Origin: Edaphochlamys debaryana
Taxonomy: Eukaryota; Chlorophyta; Chlorophyceae; Chlamydomonadales
Direction of reading: 5' to 3'
DNA: 64,000 nt
NCBI GenBank assembly: GCA_016858145.1
Contig: JAEHOE010000015.1
Coordinates: 372,001 to 436,000, forward strand
The position numbers were made by a program, and so were the translations under genes. Positions 19,901 through 31,133 of this stretch are shown one piece after another (within the stretch, counting starts at the first letter, position 1; every line of letters begins with the position of its first letter). The notes beneath the pieces were generated by a model. That model did no database searches. It was not told the DNA's origin and worked only from the letters and a program-made list of their open reading frames with translations.

Positions 19901-22722
19901 GGGGGTGGGTCAGATGAGGGCGGGGTGGGTCGCGCGTGTTGTAGTGATGCTTAAGGGGGTGCGGGCGGCGGTAGCAACAGCTAGCACCAGCTTGCCCCCT
20001 CTGGCCACACACCCCAGTTCCGCACCTGAACACGTACAGGTCCCTCAGCACCGTGGGCTCCACGCCCGGGCGCTGCACCTTGATGGCCACCTCCTCGCCC
20101 GTGTCCCGCAGCACCGCCTTGTAGACCTGGGGGGGGGAGGAGGGAGGGGAGGAGGTGGGTGAGGAGGCGGGGAGGGAGGGAGGTGAGCCCTCCTGGCCCC
20201 TGAGGGGGGCGTCGCGTTGAGGGCCTCCCACCCTTGCGCCCGGGCCCCAAGCAGCCCCCGGTGCAGCCCCAGGGGAGGGTGGCGGGAGAGCGAGGTGCAG
20301 ACAGGAAGATCGAGGTGAAGCCTCGCTGGCGAGGTCCTCCCACCCTTTCTGGAGGGCCCAAGGGCATTCCCTTCCACGCACACCCGCCGCTCTCCCTCGA
20401 CCCCTCCCCCAGTGCCCACCCCTCTCTCCTCCTCCTTTCCCTCCCACCTGCCCCAGCGACGCCGCCGCCACGGGCCGCTCGCTGATGGAGCTGAACACCT
20501 CCTCCAGCCGCCGCCCCAGCTGCTCCTCCATGATGGCGAAGGCCTCGGCGTCGGGGAAGGGGGGCACGTCGTCCTGGGGGCCGGGGGGAGGGGTTGAGTG
20601 GGGGTTTATGGGGGTAGGAGTTACCGGGTTGGAAACGGTCGCTGAGCGGGATCGCGTCATGGGCGTGTCAGACCAGCCGTCAGCAAGCTTTTCCCGCCCC
20701 ACCCCCCCAACCCCGCCCGGCCCCCGCCCCACCTGCAGCACGCACAGCTCGTTCATGTAGTCCTCGCGCATGATGTCGGGCCGGTTGGCCAGCACCTGGC
20801 CGGCCTTGATGAACGAGGGGCCCAGCACCGTCAGCGTCTCGCTGGGGGCAAAGGGCGGGGCGTGGGGCGGGGACGAGGAGAGGGCGGGGAGGAGGTGGGT
20901 CAGGGGGTCAGGTGGGAAGGGGGCCCTCGGTGGTGAAAATAGGAGGGGTGTGTGTGGCGGTAGACAAGGACGGAATGAGGCGAGGTACAGACACGAATGG
21001 GCTTGGGCTTTGGGATTACGGGTTCCGCACCATAGGGCCGGCCAGTTTTTTGCCGGGACGACGTTTCCCAGACCACGCGCAACAGTGGGTGTGACAGCGG
21101 GGCCTGCACAGGAGCCCTTCTAAGGAGACTCCAACCCCGTCCCCAATCCATGCTGCCCTGCGGCGCCTTGGCCCCGGCAGGCCCTAACGCCTGGCGCCCG
21201 GGCAGCTAGTGGGGGTCCATGGCGCTTCAGGTGAGCACTCCGGTGCAACGCTTTTTAGTCACGCTTTATTAGTCACGCTCTCTGGTCACGCCAATAGCGC
21301 TGTCCCAGCGGCACCACCAGCGCCATGCTCTTTAAGCGGCTGCCAGTCCCGGGGGCGTGGAGGGACCGGTGCGGCAGGGGCCGCGGGCTGCAGTGGAGCA
21401 CAGCCGCTGTGGGAGGCTTGCACAATTTCTCTCCCGGTCCCTCGTTAAGCACCTTGTGATAACGAGGGACCGGGAGGACCTGGGTGCCGTGCAATGCGTG
21501 CACCCTAGCCGCGGCGCCATGTCCCGCAAGCCCGCGTCCGCGGCCCCACCTCCTTGCCTTCGTCCCCACCGACAGCTCACCCGACCCTGTCCCTCGCCTC
21601 CCATCCCCAACCCGGGCAACCCCTCTTTTCGCCTCTGCTGCAAGGCAATTTTTCCTCCGCTACACCCTCCCCCAAGGCCCCATGTACGCACCGCAGCTCA
21701 GCGGCCCGCAGCCTGACGCGGTCGGGCGTGTCCTCGTGCCCCAGCAGGCGGTCCACGTACAGCGTGCCCAGGAACCAGCCCATGCGGGTCGTGATCTCAG
21801 CCACACGGTACTGCGTGTTGGGGTGAGAGAGGGGAAGTAGGACGGGGGGGTGGGTGAGGAGGGGAGGAGGAGGACGGGGGGGTGGGTTGGGCTGGGTGGG
21901 GTTCGGGTACGAAGGCGTGTGAAAGGGTGCGTGAGGGGAGTGAGCGAGGCGCACGCCGGGGGCAGGGGCCAAGGCGGAGGGCAGCTGGCAGGGAGCAAGC
22001 GTCGCAGCTGGGAGCTTGCTTCGCTGGCTAGGGTGTTGCGCTCAGGTTGGGGCGGGTCGAGGGGTGGCGGGCATAGCCCCCGCGCAGCACACAAGCAGCA
22101 AGGCTATCTAGCACTACACGGAGCGGTACGCGCAGAAGATGTAGTCGGTGATGCGGCTGATAGCGGCTATGCTAGAGTAACCGGCATGCTGTTGCTGTTG
22201 ACGACGTAGAGCTGCGCCGGTTACCCCTAGCAGGGTCGAGGGGTGGATGGAATGCTCACCAGGGCCTTGGCAGCATCCCCCGGGCCCCGCAACACGCGGC
22301 TCTTCACGTAGTCCGGGGAGTACTTGCTGATGATGTTGCAGACGTCCTTCTCCATCTCCAGCGGGTTGTCCTCCAACCTTCCGCCGAGCGGGCGCAGACT
22401 GGCGGGGGCATGGCAGAAACCGCACCACCGGCCAATGTAACCACGATAACTCCCCTCGTCTGGATTCTTAAGCATCACTCCAAGACACAGGCAGCGTGAC
22501 TGGTCGTTATCAGTCGCCCATCATGCCAGTCGTCGCATTGCCACTCGCTTGTCGCTTTTGCTCGCACCTGGGCGCCAGCGCGCCCGCCGCACGAGCGGGA
22601 GAAAGGGTTGTCACCGCGGCGCGGCAGCGCAGGCTGCGGACACGCCCTCGCCCAGCGATGCCCCACAGCTCAGCGCCAGGCCGCCCGTTGAGCCGCGCCT
22701 GGCGCTGCATTTGTTGCTGCAT
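16917..22722 (-). CDS. ABC1/ADCK (aarF) atypical kinase, probably plastidial
   Basis: Fifteen exons, all phases consistent, 655 aa: 22722-22568, 22398-22260, 21810-21692, 20841-20733, 20573-20448, 20126-20026, 19897-19748, 19467-19287, 19052-18960, 18819-18711, 18525-18347, 18058-17942, 17765-17553, 17251-17162, 17003-16917. Exon 1 (MQQQMQRQARLNGRPG, Arg/Ala-rich) looks like an organelle transit peptide; an in-frame TAG lies just upstream of the ATG. ABC1 signatures in order: PSFIKAGQVLANRPD (KxGQ), AAASLGQVYKA (Ala-rich nucleotide loop), EEVAIKVQRPG (lysine), EELDYTQEAKN, HGDPHPGNIF (catalytic loop) and AYVDFGNVAQ (DFG). The C-terminal extension (SDFNFRTVTSKFNELVY, PIRIPERYSLVIRSLLTQ, EFHFLEVAYPYVARRLL) resembles plant plastoglobule ABC1K1/PGR6. 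Inference: regulates prenylquinone or photosynthetic membrane metabolism. The last intron appears to use a GC donor. The 5' end faces the SET gene. Confidence 0.93.
21431..21476. repeat. Foldback: 17-bp perfect inverted repeat, 12-nt loop
   Basis: Positions 21431-21447 (ctcccggtccctcgtta) are the exact reverse complement of 21460-21476. It lies inside the 0.85-kb third intron of the ABC1 kinase gene and would form a 17-bp stem. It could be a MITE-like remnant or a chance hairpin. Confidence 0.85.
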
Positions 22723-23043
22723 GTTGCGCAGCTCCTACGTATCACTGGGCCTGCTCAGCTCGCCCGGGACCGCACGGACTGCCACGCAAGGGCTCCTATC
22801 CAGAGTTCGGTACAAAAAAGCCCTCCTTTACTGAGCTAGGTTGCTACGCAAGTGGACTGGACTGCGGAGCTGGTGCGTGGTCGGGGGTCGTGCGGCGCGT
22901 GTGGGACCGGGGCTCTCTGTGCCTGTGTGCCAGCCACTCATCGCAATGCAATCGGCCACTGGCTCCAAAAGGCTCGGCGCCCCACTCAAGGGGCCATTCC
23001 CTGGTTGCAGCACACACAGCTGCGTCCAGTTCACAACACCACA
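22723..23043. promoter_or_regulatory. Divergent promoter region between ABC1 kinase and SET gene
   Basis: The 321 bp between the two start codons (22722 minus, 23044 plus) must carry both 5' UTRs and promoters. No TATA box is evident. It is moderately less GC-rich than the flanking exons. No motif can be assigned. Confidence 0.5.
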
Positions 23044-26028
23044 ATGCAACGCACTCTGCTCCACGGCCCCTGCGGCCGTGCGCCACCATGCCACGGCCCG
23101 GCCACAAGCCGCCTCTCCGTTGCGGAGCGTATCCTGTCCTCGTTTGCGACTAGCACTTCCAGCCGATGCCCGTGCTCTCGCGGTGCCGCTCCGCACTGCG
23201 GCAGCCGCCACGCCCGAGACCTCACAAGCTCCGCCAAGGGCCGCAGCTCCGGCAAGAGCAGCGGCGGGCAAGGCTTCAAGGGCTTCGGTGAGCCGCCAAA
23301 GGCCCCGCAGAAGGCTCAGCGCGGCATGACCTTCGACAGCGACAGCGAGGAGGTCGCCGCCGCCGACCAAGCCCCGGATGCCGACGACGATGAGGGCATT
23401 TCGCTGAAGCCGTCCTATCAGATGTACACGGACGCGGGCTACAAGGCGCAGCGGTTCGTCGGGCCCGTATCGGTCCAGCATCCGGAAGGCAAGTTGCGGC
23501 GGGGACATCCTGGGTTCGGGACCCCGCCGCCTCCGTGGGACGCACAACTCGCACTATCGGTGGTACAGCAGGCTCGCCGGCTACTTTTTACCGGCAGACG
23601 TCTCTAGAACCACCGTAAAGAACCCTCCCGGGTACCCGATACGGGCCGGCAGCATAACCTGCGAGAGCTTGTAACTGAATATCCGGTGGACATCTCCATC
23701 CCCGCACCGCACCACCACCCCCGCCTCCCACCCGCCCCCGCCACCCCTTCCACGCCGCCTGCACCCTTGCTCACAGCCCTCTCTGCACCTGCTTTCATCT
23801 CTGCACCTCAACCCCGTTGCTGACACGCTCCCCCATCTTTCCCACACTGCCGCCACCATGCAGGCGCTGCCCAGCCGGTGCTGTGCGCCACTCAGGACAT
23901 GCTGCCAGGCGACCTGCTGCTGGTGACCCCGGCCCTCGGGTTCGTGGAGGGCGGCTTCCAGACGGTGCCCGAGCTGGAGGACCTGCACGCCGCCATGCTG
24001 GAGGACGGCCCCTCGCCCGCGCAGCGCCGAGTGCTGGACATGCTCGAGGTCCTCCGTCCCCCGGCCCCCACCTCCACCCCCGACTCCTCATCTTCCGCCG
24101 CCGCCTCCTCGTCTCCCGCCCAGTCCTTCCCCTCGCCGCTGCCCTCTCTCACCACCATGGAGACCAAGTTCTGGGCCTCGCGCGGCCGCGACTCGTCAGC
24201 CCCCGAGTTCAACTCCAAGCGTCTCATGCAGCTGCTCAGCCGCACCGCCGCGTCATCCGACTCCCAAGACCCCGCCGCCATGCAGGCCCGCCACCAGAAG
24301 CCCGTCGGCTACGTGGCCCTCTGGCCCGAGCACAACCTGCTCGGCCACAGCTGCGTGCCCAACACGTCTCAGCTCGTGGTCGCCGACCGCCTGTTCGTAC
24401 ACCTGACGGACGAGCTGCGCAAGGGCGCGCCGCTGACGCGTAACTGGATTGGCCCCGCCGTGGCCGCGCCCCTGGGCGTGCGGCAGGCGGCGGTGGCCGA
24501 GGCGCTCGAGGACTTGGGCGTGCCGCGGTCTGCGATTGCGGCGGCTGCGGCTGCGGCCAAGATTGACACGGTCGACCCCGAGACCAACCATCCGCTCATC
24601 ACCGCCTGCGGCTGCGCGCGCTGCCGTCTCGAGGCCTCGGTGTCCATGGAGTTGCGCGAGACGCTGGACTGGGCCCACACCTGGTTTGTCAACGAGGCCT
24701 CGACGTCTTGGAACAAGGCCCAGGAGGAGGAGGACCTGACGATTCTCAAGGGGCTGCTGACGGAGGCCGAGGCCATCGTGACGGAAGTTGAGGAGGCGGT
24801 CCAGAACGAGCCCGGCCTGGACGACGAGCAGCAGGACTGGCTGCGCGCCTCGGTATACGACGTGTACGACCTGCTCGTCACGCTGGACGAGCTGGTCAAC
24901 CAGGACACGGCCAACCCCGACTACCTGCAGACGTGCCTGGAGCTCATCCGCGTCCACTCGCCCGGCTCGGACAACCACGTGCTCGTCGCCATGAAGAACG
25001 AGTCCCTGCGATCGCACCGCCTCGAGGTCTTCAGTGAGATGCTCAAGCGCGAGCGCGGTGGCCCCAAGGCCATCGCCAAGGGCGACCGCCGCAAGCTCAA
25101 GGCCCTGAAGGACGCCACCGACATGGCGGCCGAGTTCCGCATTGAGGCCTTTATCCTGCGCTACGGCTACGTGACGGAGGCGATCCTGGGCCAGCTGACC
25201 GAGGGCCTGGAGACGTACGTGGAGGGCCTGGAGCAGATGTCGGTCATGCAGGCGCAGGGCATGACGGAGCTGACGCGGGAGATGGAGGTGGACGGCGTCA
25301 AGGTGCAGGTGAGGCGGGGCGTGCGGGTGGTGGGGGGCTGCGGCGGCGGGGTGGATGTGGGTTGGGCGGCGGCCGGAGGGCCTTCAGCTTAGCACCGGTA
25401 CCACCACCGCCACTTACAGGCATAGTGCCCGCATGTTGCTGCCTCGCTGCTTCCACTCCTTCGTTGCATGGTCACGCTATTAACGTTTTCCCTTTTCTCG
25501 CCCTTCCTCCCGACCCAGATCGTGGACAAGCTGGAGGTGTCGAGCTCCTCCGGCGGCCGCGGCGGCGCCGAGATCCTGAACGAGGACGGCATGCAGGTGG
25601 TGGTGATGGACGGCTCCGGCGCCGACGCTTCGTCTTCCGCCGATGTGGGTCGGCGGCCCAAGGCCCTGCCGCGATCTGGGTCGGCCGCCGCCGTCGCTGC
25701 TGCCGCCGCCGCGGCCTCGGCCAAGGCCGCGGCTGTGCCCGTCGAGGTCGAGGTGGTGGACGAGGAGGAGGATGGCTTTATGGAGGGCTGGGGTGATGGC
25801 GAGGACGAGGACGGCCTGGATCTCGAGCTGGAGGGGGAGGAGGGCGAGGAGCTGGACGAGGAGGCCGTGCTGCAGGCCATTGAGGCGGCGCTGGCGGGCG
25901 GCGGCCTGGAGGCCCTGGGCCTGGACGCTGCTGACCTGGCGGCTGACGTGGCGGACCTGGAGGCGGAGGAGGAGGGCGCGCAGGAGCAGCCGCCGCCGCG
26001 GCCGCGGGCGGCGGGGCGGCGGAGGTAG
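23044..26028 (+). CDS. SET-domain protein, organelle-targeted or acidic-tailed, 799 aa
   Basis: Three exons with consistent phase: 23044-23488, 23864-25308 and 25519-26028. Intron 1 uses a GC donor (AG|GCAAGT). The join gives HPEG-AAQPVLCATQDMLPGD, the N-terminal SET strand. A split SET domain follows: LLLVTPALGF, then after an insert HNLLGHSCVPNTSQLV (the NHSC-type cofactor and substrate motif), LTRNWIG, and a CGCARCRLEAS cysteine cluster resembling a post-SET motif. The C-terminal half is helical (residues about 430-620), then an acidic Asp/Glu-rich tail ending AGRRR. The N-terminus (MQRTLLHGPCGRAPP, Ser/Arg/Ala-rich) could be a plastid or mitochondrial transit peptide, followed by Asp-rich linker DSDSEEVAAADQ. 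Inference: a lysine methyltransferase of SMYD-like or general SET type; the substrate cannot be told. Ends tail-to-tail with the Nudix gene. Confidence 0.85.
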
Positions 26029-26756
26029 AGGGTTGTAGTAGGGACGTAGCGGGCTGTGTAGCAGGGATTCCTGGCTGGTTGACTGGGCTCCTACGGGTGT
26101 GGTCTAGGTCCTTGTGGTCTACGAGTTTGGTGCAGGTTGCGCTGTGTGCTGATGCATTGTGCTTCTTTTTTCTTTCTTCGCTGCGGGATGCTTTTTATCT
26201 CCTTTCGCACGTTGCTTGAACTGATGCTTTGGCTGGACAGTGCAAATACATGTGCTGCGTCGTGGGCGCTCGAAAGGCGCCTTCTCTAAAGGCGGGACCG
26301 CCAAGCACGTAAACGTCTGTAAGGTTACAGACTGGCTACTCCATGCTTCTTGCCACCGGCGCCGTTTCGGGCTACTGCGGCCATACCTGACAGAGCGCTG
26401 CCAAGCACATAGCCAGCACAGCTGCCAGCAGGCCACCGGCGCATTTTAGGTTGCTTATACCCGAAGGTAGCTTCAAGCCCGGGACCCAGGATACTCTTCA
26501 GCAATCAGCCCTGACCAATCCGGCTGCTCACACTGGCTCACTCAGCGGCTGTGGCATAAATAGCTCTCACGACAGCGGTCTTCCTGCTCTCGCAAACACG
26601 CTTGGCCCCCCATTTTAAGACCGTGAACCGCTCTCCCAGCTCTGCTCACTTGAGACTCCATTACCTTTCGCCCCCACATTCCTCCGCCTTCCAAAGCTGT
26701 CCCCCATCCTTTCGCACCATCCCCCACGTCGCATTGGCCCCTCCTCCAACCCGCCC
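26029..26756. other. Convergent 3' UTR region
   Basis: No gene. This is markedly less GC-rich than the exons, with T-rich stretches near 26160-26215, as expected for the two 3' UTRs of the SET (+) and Nudix (-) genes, which meet around 26317-26330. Confidence 0.55.
26317..26330. terminator. Bidirectional TGTAA polyadenylation motif (CTGTAAGGTTACAG)
   Basis: TGTAA at 26318-26322 on plus and TTACA at 26325-26329 (TGTAA on minus) form an inverted pair around GG. It lies 290 nt after the SET stop and about 430 nt after the Nudix stop. TGTAA is the standard volvocine polyadenylation signal, so one site can serve both convergent genes. Confidence 0.6.
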
Positions 26757-29700
26757 TCAGCTGCAGTCCCCGCTCCGCAGCATGGACACGAGCTTGAGGT
26801 AGCCGGGCATCTCGGGGGTGATGTATCCGTGCCGTACCATGAAGTCGATGATGACCAGACTGTACGGCGAGGGGCAGGTGGCGGAATGAGGGTACTTGAC
26901 TTCGAAAAACAAACGGAGCGGCCTCGGTCGGAGCGGGGGCTGGCAGCCGCATTCTCCCTCTGCGCCCAACACAGCTGCTCCCGGCTGCTCCCCTGGGGTC
27001 TGTCCTGGCAGCCTGGCCGTGCGGCCGCACCCTCCCGACCCCGCCCACCCCCCCACGCACACACGCACACACGCACTTGCAGTTGGTCTTGAACTCCGTG
27101 GTGTTGGCCACCAGGTCCGCCACCTCCTCCAGGGGGCGCAGGGTGAACTCGGACACCTCGCCGTCCTGGGGGGAGGGGGGTGGGGGCGGAGGGGCAGAGG
27201 GGGGTGGGGAGAGGGGGTTTGGCGGGGGGGGGAGCAAGGTCCAGGAGGGCACCCGGAGGCCCTCCCCTGTCCCCAGCCAGGCACAGCCCAGGCCGGCCAA
27301 GCAGGCCTGCCCGAACAGCCATAGCCTTCTCCCCCTCTCCTGTCACGCCCATATCTTCCTCGGCTTCCACGAGCAGCCCCCAGCCCCCCACCCACCTGCG
27401 GCACGGGCACAGGTCGTCCCCTCCGCCCCTCCTGTCTCCCCATCACCCATCACCCATTCCGGTTGGCTTTCCTCGCTACTATCATAGGGTCAGCACACTC
27501 GCACCTGCGGCACGGGCACGAAGTCCGGCGGCAGCTCCAGGTCGTAGCAGAAGAGCACGTCGGGCTTGTAGCCGCTGGCGGAGACGGTGGTGTAGGACAC
27601 GGCGCCCACGGGGCGGGCGGTGGCGGCCAGGGCGGGGGGGATGCCGGCCTCCTCGGCGCACTCCTTGAGCACGTTGTCGCGGGGGATCAGGCCGTGGGGC
27701 TGGGAGGGAGCAGGGGGTGGGGGTGGGAAAGTGGGACGGGGTGGGGGTGGATCGCTGAGGGCTGTGGGGACTGCGGCCCGCAAAGCGGCACCAGCCTTCG
27801 TCACCCCCGCCCATCACCGCTCCTACCCACGCAATCCTTTACCCCCCCTCTCCCCCCCCACACCTGCCCCCCCGCCACAATGTGGTCCAGCTTGTTGGGC
27901 CAGTTGGGCTTGGTGGGGGAGCGCCGGGCCACCCACAGCCGGATGGCGCCCGTCTGGGGGTCCCGCACGAAGCCGTTCACGTGGATGCCGTACGCCTGCC
28001 GTACGCGTATGGATCAGGGCGGAGGGCGGGAGAAGGAGAGAACATAAGGTGAAGGCAACGGCTGGAAAGGTGAGGTCGCGGGCGACACTCCCGGTGCGCG
28101 CACGCCAGGGTGGGGCAAGCAGGGCGGCGCCCTGGGCTCGGGGCTCCGAGCTTGGGCCCTTTGGCAGATGGGCTGTGTTCATGCTGGCAGGCGGACAACA
28201 CCAGCCCGGACCCTGGCAACGCCTCAGCACCCCCGGACCCCCGCCCGCTCCTGGGCCCGGTCCTTGCCTTGATTCCGAAGTGTGTGGCCGCCGCCCGCTC
28301 AATGAGCATCACGGGCTCCTCATAGAAGGAGGCGGTCACCTGGGGGGGAAGGACGAAGGGGGAGGGCAGAGGTACGAGCACGGGAGGACAGGGATGCGGC
28401 ATCGGTGTACGGCACTGTACGGCAAGGATGGGGAGGGCGCGGCCGGGTGCAGGGAGTCGCCCGCAACGAGGGCGCCATGCGAGCAGGGGCCCCGGGCCCC
28501 CGGCCCCGGCGAACCGGAAGTGTGCACTGTGCGTGTGCCCTGGATGCCGTGCAGTGGTTGCCGAGGGTGCAGGGCAGCAACGTGCGGCCCCTGACTGCAC
28601 CCCCCCCATCCCTGAGGGCTCCTTGCCGCCCGGCGGCTCACTGGGTAGAGCTCGTCCCGCCAGCCGGTGATGACCCCCTCCTTCCGGAGAGCTTCGAGGA
28701 CCTCTGGAGGGCAGGGGTGGGGTGGGAAAGGATGAATCGACCTGCTCTCCTAACCCGCAAGCCGCAACGCTCTCGGCATTTCTGCCCATCCCTTCTCATG
28801 GACCCTGCCCCTTCCGAAAGCATGGAGCAGGGCTGAACAGGTTGGGCCGAGGCGTTGGGATGCGCATGTTCATGCCCTTGCCCCGCCTGCTCAGCCTTGA
28901 TCTCTTTATCCCCATCTTCCTCCGCTCAAACCCCACGCCCTGCCCGCCACCTCCACGGCTCCACCCACCCGCCAACCCCACCCACCCGTCACCCCCACCC
29001 ACCCGCCACCACCACCCACTCGCGACCAACTGGTGAGCCAGCTCCAGACAGCTGCACATGCCTCAACTCCCGCGCCTACCTTCCCCACCGCCACCCACGG
29101 TACGCATCGGGCTCGCTGGCTGCCGCTCTATCTCTCCCTTCGCTCTCCAGTACTCCTAACTTCATCCCCTTTCCACCCACCCCCACCCACCCGCCACCCG
29201 CTGCGAGCGCTTCTCGCACGTGTCCAGCTCCGGGGCCAGACCCACGAAGCCCTCGCGGCCCCGCTGCAGCGTGAACACGTCCTTGTAAGCGCGGATGATG
29301 TCCACGAAGCTGGGGGGTGGAGTTGGAAGTGGAGTGGAGGGAGGGGAGGGGAGGGGTCAGGGGTGTAAGGAGGTGCGAGGGGCGCGCAGGGGCAGGCGAC
29401 TGGGGGTGTTCGGGCGTGTGACATGCTGCTAAACCCCCCAGTCCCTCCCCGGCCTTCCCCCCTCCGGCCAGCTTGCGTGAATGCTCCAGGCACAGGAGGT
29501 AGGAGTTAAGCTGCAAGCGCTGTGGCCAGAGAGCACCGCTGGGGGGTCCGGAGGACGTTGCGACCATGGGCTCAGGCGGCTCGACATGGCGATTGGTGTG
29601 TGGCGACCGCCACTCCACGACCACACATCCCTCCCGTTCCTACCCGGCGCGCATCTTGCCCACTTCCTTGCCGTCCACGATGAAGGGGGTGAACTCCCGC

Positions 29701-29879
29701 GCCTTGTGCACATCCGCGTTGCACTCCTTGAGCCGCTCTACAAAGCCCGACAAATCCTTCATGCTTCCCTCGAGGTTTCTTACGGGCTGCTGAGCGACAG
29801 CGACAGAGCAGACAGGGCGCAGCGTCAACGTTCGCGACCTCGCGACTCTGCTGAAATTCTTGCTGGCGGTGGTTTGCAT
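26757..29879 (-). CDS. DUF4743/Nudix hydrolase (plant NUDT20/NUDT24-like), 335 aa
   Basis: Eight exons, all in phase: 29879-29644, 29309-29191, 28703-28642, 28339-28268, 27995-27864, 27699-27505, 27165-27077, 26859-26757. The N-terminus ([17 protein letters not shown]) resembles an organelle transit peptide. The DUF4743 domain ([44 protein letters not shown]) precedes the Nudix fold: [32 protein letters not shown], then the Nudix box read across an intron as [22 protein letters not shown] (G...E..EEAG, intact), [20 protein letters not shown], and the tail [19 protein letters not shown]. Known: relatives of plant NUDT20/24 and fungal TNR3-like Nudix domains act on damaged thiamine diphosphates or related diphosphates. 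Substrate here is inferred only. The intron after exon 4 uses a GC donor (AAG|GCAAGG). Confidence 0.92.
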
Positions 29880-31133
29880 TGCTGCGAAAGCGCATCTACT
29901 GGTGATCTAGGCGCATTTGCAACCAATGTTACGCTCAGCCCAGTTGCTGCGAGGGCCGATGGCATGCAGCGCAGACCCGCGGTACAGTCGGACACGCACA
30001 CCCTGTCAGCCCGGTCTCTTTCACCAGCCTCAACCTCGCTTGCAAACACTTCCACAAACCAGAGCAACTACAACCCTCCCCACAGCGTCTCCAGAAGCAC
30101 ACTCCGTCGATGTGTAAGCCCTGATAATGTACAAGCCATGGCCTCGCCTCCGGCCCAGCATGGCGCTGGCCCACAGCAACGTTAGGCCGCCTGAACAACC
30201 GCCCCGATCCCTGCCCTTGGGGCAACGCGTTCTTCGCATGTGCCTGGCTCGCATCCCAGGCCCCCCTCTTCTTCCAACTCTTTAGGCTAACAGACAAAGC
30301 TACAAAACAGCCAACATTGGTGACTACCTGAACTACAGCAACGGACGGGTTCAAACCGCTCCCCTCCTTCCTCGCTTCCCTCCACCGCATGTACTTCGTG
30401 GGGCCGGGGATAGTACGGCAATACCGTATAAGCTACTAGGATACTACACGTTATTCGTTACTGCCGCTCACCGCCCGTAGGGCATCATTAGCATAGCATC
30501 GCCGTACCGTAAGCTTCCCCTCATCCGGGAGGTCGGCTCGCTCCCTCCCCGGTATTGCAACCCCAGCCACACAAGCCACGCGGTATGCACCCTGCACCCG
30601 CCCTCCTCACCTCCACACCCCGAGCGGCCGCCTGCCGGGAAAGGCCCAGCCGCCACATCGCCTCCAGCTTGCCCTGCCCGACTCCTCCGACGCCTGCCCG
30701 ACTCATCCTTGGCCCGACGCCTGCCCGCCTAGGCCCTGGCCCCCCACGCCTCCACCTCGGCCTCCAACAGCAGCTGCCGGAGCCTTCCCACGGGGGCTCC
30801 CGCCGGGGGCTCCCGTGTCCCCACACCGGGCTTTCGCGCCGCTCCTCACCCCCAGTTCCGGCCTCCCGCTCCGTGCCCGGGCCGTCGCCGGTGTGACCCA
30901 TGCGCCCACGCAGCCCTGGGCCTGGGGGTGCCTGTGTCGGGCCGGGCCTCTGGCTCCAGGCCCAGCCAGGCCCTCGAGGGCCCCGCCCTCCTCTCCCCCA
31001 GAGCCGTGCCCTCCAGCCTCCGTTCCTGCCTCCCGCAGCAGCACCCCTCGGCTGCACGTCGTACGGCCCCCTCCTCTGCAGGCGTCCACGTGGGGTACCG
31101 CCGTACAGCCGTACAGAGCAACGGTCCTCGTCA
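29880..31133. other. Intergenic, no supported gene
   Basis: Holds the Nudix gene 5' region and the ENGase 3' UTR. Open frames are Pro/Ala/Gly-rich shadows. The 29900-30480 part has more balanced base composition and is the probable Nudix promoter. No RNA gene or mobile element was recognised. Confidence 0.45.

Noticed and set aside
22114..22250. Possible ABC1 kinase exon encoding ISRITDYIFCAYRSV
   Set aside because: It ends in a stop, and joining 22260 directly to 21810 keeps phase and the expected family sequence.
22852..23607. 251-aa ORF as the complete N-terminal gene
   Set aside because: The part past 23488 is intronic: a GC donor at 23489 joins exon 1 in phase to the SET domain at 23864.
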